From Candidatus Obscuribacterales bacterium (GTDB taxonomy: Bacteria > Cyanobacteriota > Vampirovibrionia > Obscuribacterales > Obscuribacteraceae): 64,000 nucleotides of DNA. Made by a program: the position numbers and the translations under genes. Shown in pieces: positions 43,551 through 55,500 of the stretch. Location: the NCBI GenBank assembly GCA_020050685.1, contig JAGVKG010000046.1:1-64000 (forward strand), written 5' to 3'. The first letter of the stretch is position 1; each line of letters starts with the position of its first letter. The notes under the pieces are model-generated. The model had not been told where the DNA came from and did no database searches. It saw only the letters and a program-made list of their open reading frames with translations.

Positions 43551-46500
43551 CCGCCACCTCCACCAACTGCTGTAGCATTAATGGTGACATTGCCGCCAAG
43601 AGAGATGGCTGATGAACTGAGCGATCCGGAATCAAAGACGATCTCGCTGCCGTTGGCATTCATATTATTGTTCGGGGCAGAGGCAGTAATACTATTGCTG
43701 CCAAAGTATGTTGATCCGCCGTTGGTGTTATTCACAACCACATTGGCTGGCGCAGTTGTGTTTGTTTGTGTATAAGATCCGCCAATAAATATGTAGACAC
43801 GACCGAACGTCGAGCCTGTTGTAGTTGCCGTGAGTGTCAGATTCGGATCAATGGTAATGAAACCGTCTACAGTGTTCAGATCTTGTAAGGTAAGATTACC
43901 TTCGGTAACTGTGATATCGTCTGTCACGTGAATGTCGCCATCAGCAATAATTGTTGTTGAACCATTGGACGAGGTTATGTCACCAACTACCAGCGGAACG
44001 CTAGCTGTGACAGTAAACGACGTGTCTGCTAGACCGGAAATCTGTCCTGTGACGCTTCCGTCCAAAGTGGCGTTGACCAAAGCTGTGGAACCACCGCTCG
44101 GCAACTCTGTAGCAAGCAGTCTTATTGTACCGGCACTGTTTAAGGTGTTATTGCTGATTAGTGTTAAATCGCCGCCAGCAAAACTGCCAAATATCAATGA
44201 ATTGGCACCAGTATCAGCTGTGGAGATTGTGCCGTTATTGATCATATTTGGATTGGCGCCATAGAAATCAAACTCAGCCCAGGCTGCGGAGTTAATCGTG
44301 ACGTTAAACTCGACAGAAATATCGCCTGCATCTGCTTCTACCCATATTCCGGTGGAAGCATTGGTGGTTTGTAAAATTGCTTCTGCGGATTCGGGTCCAT
44401 TGTTAAATGCGATACCACCACCTGGCGCATAAAACATTAGAGCACCGGAGCTTGTGTTGATGGTAACAGTAGATGATGGCAGCGTAATATTTAAGTCACC
44501 ACCAGGAAGTGCATCAAATTCAAATCCAGAACATAATGCACATGTTGAATTTGTTGTGGACAAGGTGACATTGTCGCCGAATGTGACATTGTTAGCCGAA
44601 ATTAGCGGACCTTCTCCGCCGTTTAATTCCATATTGGTGTCAGCCAGGAATGTAATTACCCCCGTGACGGATAACGTTGATATGTCGACAGCTGCGGCTG
44701 GATTTGTGCCGAACATAGTACCGGTACCGCTAATATTTAGATCATCTGTACTTTGTACTATGATGCTGCCAGACGAAGTTGATATGGCACCATTGTTGAT
44801 CAAATTATCGGTGAATAATTGAATGTTCGCACTGGAAGATGAAAGCACGGAGTCGGCATTGAGAGCAATTGTAGAATTACCTGTATTTACAGTTAAATCG
44901 ATTGTTCCTGTTGCAGAGAGAGATCCAACTGTAAACGTTGTATCCGACTTGTTCAAAGTGATGGCAATGTTTCCGCTGGATATATCGACCGGTCCTAGGA
45001 GTTCACCTGACGATGTCCCTGTTACAGAAACAGTGTCGCCTTCGGGTGCTGTCAGAACAATGTGTCCGCTGGTGCCTGATACCGATGTAGCGTCTACGCT
45101 GCCGGCTAAATCAATCGTTGCATCTCCGGACAGCGAAGTGATTGTGATCGTGCCACCAACTCCATAACCAAGAGCTACTGCTGTAATGTTACCCTTGGTA
45201 CCATTGGTAATTCCCGAATTCGCCGAGTCAATTACAAACGGTTGATTCGAATTGTATTTGATCTCAATATTGCCAGCATTGCCTGAACCAGCACCGTTTG
45301 AAGCGATTGCTGCTCCTGTGCCAATCACGCCTAGCACGCTTACGGTGCCGTGTGAAGCGACCAAAGAAACATTTCCTCCATCCCCTTCGGTTCTAGCTCT
45401 GGCGCTGACAAACGAAGTAAGTGTGATGTCACCATCGGCAGTGGCAACTGTAATATTGGCTCCGTCACCATCTGATAGCCCACCAGCTGCTGAAAGAAAA
45501 GTAGCTTGAATGCCAGTGGCTGCAGTTAAGTTGATTTCTCCAGCGTTGCCGCTGTTTGCAATTGCTGTGCTCAGTGCGCCAGAAAAGTTGATTGATCCAA
45601 AACTTGAACGGGCGGAAATCGCACCGGAATCGCCAGAACTAGAACCGCCGAATGTGAAGATGGAATTGGTTAAGTAATCCCCGCCCGTCATGTTGTTGAG
45701 GGAGTATAAGGAAACATTTCCGCCATTGCCGGTTGTACCAGGACTGTTTGCAAATACAAACAAATCAAAATTCAGTGTGCCACCAAACGCAGTCAATGTT
45801 ATGTCACCACCCGAACCAGATGCGACAGCTCCTTGTGCTCTAGCATCAACAACATTTATGCTTCCCTTGGCGACGACGGTAATATTGCCGGCATCACCGG
45901 TTGCCGATGGTAGAACATTGCCGGTAGAAGAAGCTGAACTGCTAATGAAATCAACATCAATGTTGCTGTTAGAAACCAGGGTGATATTGCCACCATTGCC
46001 ACCGGCGTTGGCACCTTCTGCTCGGAATGTGAAATTACCACCGTTATCAATTTGACCTTGACTAATTAGGGTAATATTGCCTGCGTCTGCTTGTGGTTCT
46101 TCTCCTACTCCCAATGTATGGTAGGAGCCGGAACTATCCAAAAATAGCGGTGTTGCTCCAGTCGGGTTAATTGCACCGCCAGATGATACTACGACTATGT
46201 CTCCACCTCTGGCACCTGAAGCGTCGTTGTTGCCACCAACTGCGTTTATAGATCGGAAGCTAATGTCATTAAGGCTTGTAAATTCAACTTTACCTGCCTT
46301 GCCAGCTCCACGAGCGGAACTATCGACAAAGTCGGAAAACGTGATGGCACCTAACGTGGATACTGCTTGGATGTCCGCGCCGTTTCCGGAGGTCGTACCG
46401 CCAACAGTGTTGATGTACTGACCCTCAAGGTTGCCGAATGCCGTGAGCAATACTCTGCCGCCATTGCCTACCGTATCATTGGCTCGAGTATCGATGTCGC

Positions 46501-49500
46501 CGAGCATGAGATTTGCTCCTTGCGCGAGAACATTGCCACCACTGCCAGTGCCTTGACCCGCCGTCAGAATTGCACCGGTACTAATATCTGCATAGCCGAG
46601 ATTAGTTAAGGCCACGAGAGAGACATCGCCTCCATTGCCGCTAGCGAAGGGAGAAGTAGTTACATCTCCAGTAATGGATATACCGGAACTGCCACCACTG
46701 AAGAGTAGAGCAGCAAATCCATTGTTGAGGTAAGCCTCTGCGCCACCAACTGTATTGTCTCCGCTAAATGTTGTGAGATACGCATTGCCGGTGGTGACAA
46801 TCGGCACAATTGTACGACTGTCGCCAGCTAAGTCCAGCGCTAGCGAGACTGGCGATCCAGATGAACCAATATCGGATGTATAAACGCCTGGATAAATATC
46901 AACTAGAGAAGGATTAACAGTAATTGTTGTGTCAGAAGTAATTGTGCTTGGGCTGGATGAATTGTAGAAGAGGTAGGCATCTGGTGTAGTTACAGAGCCT
47001 CCACTGCTTAGAGTGAAGGAAATTGAAGCATTGCCCGTGGATTGTGGGCCGTTAGTACCAGCAACATTGGCACCGAGGAATATTTCGCCAGCAATGCCAC
47101 CGGATCCAGCACTTGTATCCACGGATCCCAGGTCTACAACATCAGTGCCGGAGCCACCGGCGGAAATGAATACGTTGCCGGCAATACCGGATGAGCCCGT
47201 TGCATAAGTGTGAACTTGATTGGCAACGACAGTGCCGGCCGCAGCAATTCCAATTGAACCGCTGACACCAGAGTTTGTAGTGGTAAATGTACTGATGCCT
47301 GCAAGGCTTATTACGCTACCCTGAGTACTGACCAAGATAACGTTGCCACCAGATATTCCGCCGGTGGTGCCAATAACATCAAATAAGATGTCTTGGTTGG
47401 CGACCATTGTCACATCACCGCCCGTAGTGCTGTTATTGAAAGCGTATGTGTAAATAATGCCTGAGGTGATTGAACCGCCCGACGTCACAGTAATCGCACC
47501 AGAATCTTTGCCGAATGTTTGCGTGTATAAATCGGCTGTAGAAATTGAGTCGCCGGCCGTCAGGCTCAAATCGTGACCGAGTGTCTTGATTGTTCTAGTG
47601 GTTATGGTTGAACCGGCGGACATGCTGACTGGACTGGCCATACCGCCGAATTGATCGTCATTGACAGTGCCAGTGGAAATAGATGTTCCAGCCGTTAGAC
47701 TTATTTCGCCAAGTGAGACATTGGTGGTGGTAGTTCCAGCACCCAGGAAGTCCGTATCTATCGAGGTTCCGGCAACAAGAACAATCGCACCACCACTGGC
47801 GGCACCATTGGCGCGAATGTAATTTGTAGAAATTGATGCTCCGGCAACCAGGTTGACGCTGCCACCTGCACCAGAACCAGACTGTGACACTCCGGCATTA
47901 ATGTAGCCTGTGGAAATTGAGTTGTTAGCCAACATGTTAATGAGTCCACCGTTGCCGTTATAGACATTTGCAGTTACCCAATCTACTGCTATGGAACCAC
48001 CGGCAAGAATATTTATTGCTCCACCATTGCCACCATAATATGCATCACCGCCACTTGCGCGTAGATAACCAGCGGATACAAGGGAACCAGCTGAGATATT
48101 TATCGCACCAGCATTATTAGTATTCTCACCATTACCTTGAGTGGTAACATTGCCAGCCAGGACGGAGCCGCCTGCACTTAAGCTGACAGATCCGGAATTG
48201 CCATTAGGATTGGTGGTAACAATGTTTCCGAATATAGCGATGTTCTTAGCAGTTTCAATGGCGATGTCTGAAGTAGTTGTAATGCTAGCCGGACTGATAG
48301 TTTGAATGATGACATCGCTGCGGGAGGCCATCTTTAATGCCCCGCTAAGATTCATAGTGCCACCGGAAAAGATGCTCATGGTTGCTGCAGATGATGGGGA
48401 AGAAATGGAAATGGCACCGTTGGTTGTTAGACTACCGGCTAGTACCAAACTCAAGTTCTCATTGCCAGATGCTTGGCTCAGCGAATTGAGGATAAGAGAA
48501 TTTCCTCCAGCACCAATATTGATTGGCACAAGCATTTGTGTATCACCGTCTGTATTTAATACCAGATCAACTGCCGAGGTGGAAGCAGATTGATAACCAC
48601 CTGGACGAATGTTAATAGACCCGTCCAATGTAACGTTTAGATTGTTCGGAAGCGTTGTCGAGGCACCAGCCAGACCATAAACAAAATCATCACCATTTGT
48701 GCCACCACTCTGGATCAATGTGCCGTGATCAATATTGCTTGGGTTTAGTGTCGATGAAACTGATTGCATGGAAAGCAAAAGAATGTTACCAGCCTTATTA
48801 CCGGCTCCAGTACTTGTAGCGCGTGTATCAACGTCACCAATTGAAATGGCGGTAGCACCAGTGCCGCCACTGGATACAAACACGCTACCACCGAGAGCAG
48901 ATGTGCTGCCAGCATTTGCAACTGCTGTTGCGCTGATACCGAATATGTTAACGCCGCCGCTTGCAACAAGGGCAACCGGTCCAGCAATGCCATCGAGACC
49001 TTCGGCGTTGGTGGTAATTGGTCCAAAAACTGTAAGGTTGGTGGCGCTTGTGGTCTGGGCAGAGTTGACTAGCTGCACCGATCCACCATTGTCGCCGACT
49101 GTCGTAATTTCGCCAATTAAAAGCTCGGCATTGTTGTAGGCATTTCCCGTCAAAGCGATCACCGCTCCGCCATTTCCTCCCACAGAAGAAGTATCAATCA
49201 GACCAGTGCTAATACCGTTTGGAGCCGTGAGAATCACATTGCCGCTATCAGCACCATTCGCCAATAAATCACCGGTTGTAACCGATCCATAATTACTGAG
49301 CAACATGATGCTGCCACCGTCCAAAGCTGATAATGTGGATGAGCTGGTTATGTCGCCAAACATACCTGTGGTAGAAATTACTAAATTGCCCCCCACTGTC
49401 GAACCGCTCACGTTGAGAGCTCGAGTATTGGAGACATACATATTACCTGATCCGATATTGAAGCCCGCGCTAGAGGCTGAAGTTAGGAGCGGTGAGCCAA

Positions 49501-52500
49501 AGGAGCCAACATCTCCCGAACCAAAGGCAATGGATAAGCTGTCACTATATAAAAGGATGTTGTTTCCGATACTGCCAGCGCCGTCAGCATTGAGTGTGAT
49601 GCTGCCGGTATAACCAGCCAGAAGATGCTGATTGATAAACATGGTGCCTGCACTACCAAATTGAGTCGCGAGGCTAATATTGTTTGCGGTCACCGGTTGA
49701 TTGAGCATCAAATTGCCATTGGCGAACAAATCAATAGTTCCGGACAAGATTCCGGCAACAGCTGCATCGACAGTTAGACCGCTTGAACTTGCAACATAGA
49801 TGCTACCGCTGCCAATCGTAGTTGCGGTCAAAGAGCTGCTTTCTGTTTGAATTGGGCTGCCACTGGCACCGATATCGCCACCGAGAGTAGATAGCACTAG
49901 TCCGTTGCTGCCAATTTCGCCACCACTCAGGCTAATGCCACCACTTCCAACGACGGTCATGTTGGCTCCTAAAGGACTGCCACCTGCAAATGGAATAGAG
50001 GAAACGTCTCCGGTGAGAGCGATACCGCCGGTGCCACCGCTTGCCAGATAAATTCCGTAGCCGTTATTTTGATAAGCCTCACTGCCACCAACGACGTTGG
50101 TTGCATCGAGCGTTAAAAGATACATGTCGGTAACTGTGACAATTGGCACAAGCGTTCGACTGTCTCCCCCCAAATCAAGCGCGATTATTACAGGTGTTCC
50201 CGATGATCCAATGTCGGATGTGTAAACCCCAGGATAAATGTCTACCTGTGATTGTGTAACTGTAATGGTTGTATTTGATGTAATCGAACTTGGGCTCGAT
50301 GAGTTATAGAAAAGGTAAGCGGTGCCCGAAGTAGAAAAGGCAATGGATGAATTGCCGGATGATTGTGGTCCATTTACACCAGCTACGTTTGCACCTAAGA
50401 AGATTTCCCCATCGGCACCACTTGTTGAATCGCGAGACAAACTGCCAACGGAAACGACAGTGCCACTTGTACCGCCGCCAGATACAAATATATTGCCGGC
50501 TGTAGCGTCCGTGCCATTTGCATTAGTATTAATATTGCTAGTGGTGATGTATCCACCAGCGACAAGACTTACCGAACCACTTTGTGCACCACTTTGACTA
50601 GTATTGGTTTGGATATACGGAACACTTATGTCGCCTGAAAGGCTGATCAATACTATATTGCCACCAGTGATTCCAGCGTTTGTACTAATGGTTTGGGTAA
50701 CATTGATATCCGAGTTGGCGGTAATTAGCAGATCACCAGCGTAAGTATTGGTATTGGAATTGCCGGTCTGAATTATTCTGGCAGTTGCTGTTGTACCGGC
50801 TGTGAGGGTGATATCACCGCCGTAACCGGAACTCCCACTCATGGAATATATGGTGTCCGTTAAAATATACGAACCGGCAGTGATTGTCACAGGGGAACCA
50901 TTGCCGAGGGTATTGTCACAGTAAGCCCAAATGTAGTCAGTCGAAACATAGTCGCCCGCTGTCAATGTCACGGCAGAGCCGCCCTCACCTCCGGATGCCT
51001 TTATGAATCCGGTAGATATTGCGCCACCGGAGTTGACGATAACTGCACCACCTTGTCCATATGCACTGTGGGCATCAAGGTCACCGGCTGTAATTGATTC
51101 GCCTGCGGTTAGTGTAATGTGACCGGCATCGCCCCGGCCGTAGTAGCTGCTGTATGTATTTATTGTTTGAGCCGAAATTGTTGTGCCGGCAGATAGAACC
51201 ACGCCTCCACCATTGCTGCCATAACTGAACGAATTGATAACTCCAACCTCAATCGCATTGCCGGCAGTCATAATCAGAGCTTCACCGTTGCCCCAGAATG
51301 ACGCCTGACCAGTGGTGATTGAACCAGAATAAATGGATCCACCAGCAGAGATTTGGATCAGACCGGAAGTATTGTTGCCTGTATTATTTAGGTCATTCAA
51401 TACAACATCTTTGCCAGCAAATAACGAAATAGAAACGACGGAATTATTCATGTTTCCACCAATGAATATACCTTTGGCGGAATTGATGCTCAAGTCATAA
51501 TTGCTGGTAATACCTAATGGTCCTGAGGATTGCAGCAAAACGTCAGATGCTGAAACCAAAGACATTTTTTCACCAAGAGTCAAGTTACTTCCAGTGAAAA
51601 TACTCAGGCTTGCGGTTTTTGATGCCGTCGCTATACTAACTACTCCCGTGGTCTCTAGGCTTCCAGCTAACACGAGGCTAAGATTGTCATTGACAGAGGA
51701 AGTGGTGAGTGAATGCAATTTCAGCGAGGTATTTCCGGCGCCCGCTCCGATGTTAATCGGAACAAGCATTTGTGAATCGCCATTGCCAGTGATTGATAAA
51801 TCCATAGCATCACTCGAGTATGCCTGATAGCCGCCTGGGCGAATATTGATGTTAGAGGTTGGTGTAATGTTTAATTCTGATGGTAGCGTATTGGAAGCAC
51901 CAGCCAATCCGTACACCAAATTGACGCCACTAGTGCCACCACTTTGATCAAATGAACCATGGGTGATATTCGTTGGATCGTTTACTGAAGAAGAAGGTTG
52001 TGAAGACAATAAGATGATATTGCCTGCCTTATTGCCGCTATTTGTGTTTGAAACACTAGTATTAATATCGCCGTCTATATTAATTGCGGTTGCTCCAGTG
52101 CCACCACTTGAAACGAATACACCGCCACCAAGGGCTTGGGTGCTCAAGCTGAGCGTAGACGATGTATCGATATCATTCGTGAGGATACCTCCACTTGATA
52201 CCAGTGCAACCGGTCCACCAAGTCCGTCTACTTCTGTGGCATTGGTGAACAACGTGCCATTGACAGTAAGATTGATACTATCGGTTGTTGCTGATGAATT
52301 TACCAGTTCCACTAAACCACCATTTACCCCTGAGGTATTTATGTTGTTCACGGTTAGTGTGGCGTGGTTAAAACTTGATCCTGTGACAACAATGACATTG
52401 CCACCCCTGCCCCAGAAGGAATCTGATGCAGCATTGACTTCTACATCTCCTCGTGCCGAGATTACTATGTTGCCACCATCGGCAAGGAAACTCGACGAAG

Positions 52501-55500
52501 ATACATTTAACGAGCCAATTGATCCGCCAAAACTAGTGAGGTAAATATTGCCACCGTACGAGTAAATGTTTTCGAACGCGTCAACAGAAGTGATATTGCC
52601 ATACGCGCTGAGCTTAATCATTCCGCCATTTGTAAATAGTTCGTCAGATGCTTCTATCGCCGAGGAACTTACACTCAAATTGCCAATTATATTGGCCGCA
52701 AGGCTGATGGCTGCCGGATTGTTTAGATATACATTGTTCGATTCTCCAAACGAGTATATCGATACTTGTGAAAGATAGGTATTTAATGGGTTTGCGTAAC
52801 TGCCAATATCTCGAGTGTCAAATGGATTAGCCGTGTTTAGTACTAGATCTAAATTCTGTCCCGAAAGTATGGCATCACTTGCAAACTGAGCGAACCCGCC
52901 TATTTCAAGATAAGTGTTGCCTGTTGCTCCTGCCACAATATCACTTCGTACGTCGAGCGAGCCGCCAATTTGTATGGAGATGTCGTGAGCCATTATTGAG
53001 TTGTACACATTAACAAATCCGTCTGATGTTAGACTCCACTCTCCTGATGCCATTCCTGCAGTTGCCGCTCCAAGGGTGACGCTGCTAGAGTCATAGACAT
53101 AGACGCTGCCACCGCCGACGGTGGTTGCTGAGAGTGTTGTTGTATTGGTTTGGATTCTGTCTCCCGATGCGCCAATATTTCCGCCATTGCTCAGAAGGGC
53201 CAAGTTGCTTACGTTGATCAGTCCGCCAGTGCGAGATATCGAACCAGATCCAAATGCTGCCAACTTGCCATTACCGGCGGTGCCTCCGCTAAAGGGAGCG
53301 CTTGTGAAATTACCGCTCATTACTAACCCTGAACTGCCGCCAGTGAATAGCAATATGTCGTAGCCATTCTTTTGATAACTATTGCTGCCACCTGCGGTAT
53401 TGTCGGCAATGAATCCAGATAAATAAGCATTGCCTGTGGTTACAACTGGCACCAAAGTACGACTATCCCCGTCGAGATCAAGTGTAATTTCAACAGGTGT
53501 TCCGGATGAACCAATGTCGGATGTATAAACACCCGGATAAATATCAACTTGGGAGGTCGTAACAGTAATTGTTGTGTCAGCGGTAATGGTGCTTGGGCTG
53601 GATGAATTGTAGAAGAGATAAGCATCGGGTGTGCCGCCACCCAGCGTAAAGGCAATTGAGGCATTTCCTGATGATTGCAATCCGTTTACCCCCGCCACAT
53701 TGGCACCGAGGAAAATATCCCCATCGTTGCCGGCATTGGTATCTATGGTTCCAAGGGACACAATCGTTCCTGCTGATCCACCGGCGGAAACAAATAGATT
53801 GCCTCCCCCAGTAGTAATGTCGCCGGCTGTGATTGCTTGAGCCGCTACTAAGCTGACTGATCCGTCTATGGAACTACCACTGAGAGTGCTAATGTTGCCT
53901 GCGTTAATAGCACCAAGAACGCTAATCAGCAAAACATTGCCTGAACTATTCTGATACTGGTAATTGGTTATATTTCCGACGTTGATATTTCCCAGGGCGG
54001 TAACTTCAACTCCACCACCATAATGGTAGATGTCTCCAACATTAATATCTGCGCCAGAGATAAGTGAGATTGGGTCGACCAGACTGCTGCCCGAACTACT
54101 TGAACTGTAAATAGATCCAATCGCTAAAGAAGATCCAGCGTTGATTGTAATTGACCCTTGGTTTTCAAAAGTACTTCCAGTGCTTATAGAGGAAATGGAT
54201 ACTGTTGTCCCACCGGCAATATTAACTCCGCCAGCGTTGCCGCTGCTATTGCCGCTATAAATAGAACCAGTGCTTATACTAGTTCCTGCTGCCATGGTTA
54301 TTGAGCCGCTGTCGTCATTTGAGGAACCAGTGTTTATATCGCCCAAGTAAATTGCGGTGCCGGCAGATATTGCTACTGAACCGGCAATACCGTTGGTGTC
54401 ATTGGTGCTGATGTTGCCGCCCCGAATGTACTCGCCTGCCGAAAGAACAACGTCTCCAGCCTTGCCGTTGGTGTCTGATGTATTGAGGTCTCTAAAGTAG
54501 AGGGATGATGCGGCTCGTAAGGCAATCGCACCACTGGTTCCATTGGTTGAGTGGGCGTCAATGCCTTCAGCAAAGATGGAGTGACCTGCGGTGAAAGTAA
54601 CCGTTCCAGCCGTTGCTTCACTGTATAAGTATATGCCGCCGATCTGCTGAATGTCGTTTCCTGCACTCAATGTGATATCACTGGTATCGTCTAGGCTGTC
54701 TGTGCTTATGCCACCACTGGCAGTGCCAAGAAAAATGCTTCCTTCAGAGTTGATGGTGAGCGTGTTGTGTAGGGTCATGTAACTAAAAATTCCCACACCG
54801 GCAGTTTTGGATGCTCCAGTAATCGCTATATCAGTCAATGCTTCTATTCCGCCATCGAGCATTACAATGTTGATGTTGTCATTTCCGTTTGCTTGATTAA
54901 GCGAGAGCAGTGTTAGGCTTCCGCTTGCCGCACTAATGGGGGCAACAAGTTGGCTGTCCCCGTTTGTGTCAATTGACAAATTCATTTCATCACCGGAAAG
55001 AAATTGGTAACCACCCGGACTAATGTTGATATCGGTGGTAGGAGTGATATTGAGGCTTTCCGGCAGTTCATCTGAAGCTCCAGCCAATCCATAAACTAAA
55101 TTGGCGCCTGCTATATCTCCTGCTTGTGTGAGCGTGCCGTGACTAATATTGCTAGGATTGGATGTTGATGTTGTGTCTTGATAGGAAAGCAAGATGATTG
55201 TGCCTGCTTTGTTATCCTCCCCATTAATAGTCGTGCTGGTGTTGATATTTAATACGGTAATCGCATTAGCACCTGTGCCGCCGCTGGAAATGAAGACGCC
55301 ACCACCGAGAGCCGTTTCACTCAGTGCATTAACCGTTGATTGAGCACTTATGTCAGAGGTTGTGATGGCACCACTTGCTACTAAGGCAACTGGTCCCGCC
55401 AGACCGTTCAAGGCAGTGGAATCTGTAGTTATTGTTCCGTTGACTGCTAGATTGACACTGGCGGTGGTATCGGATGAGTTAACTAATTCAACCAGTCCTC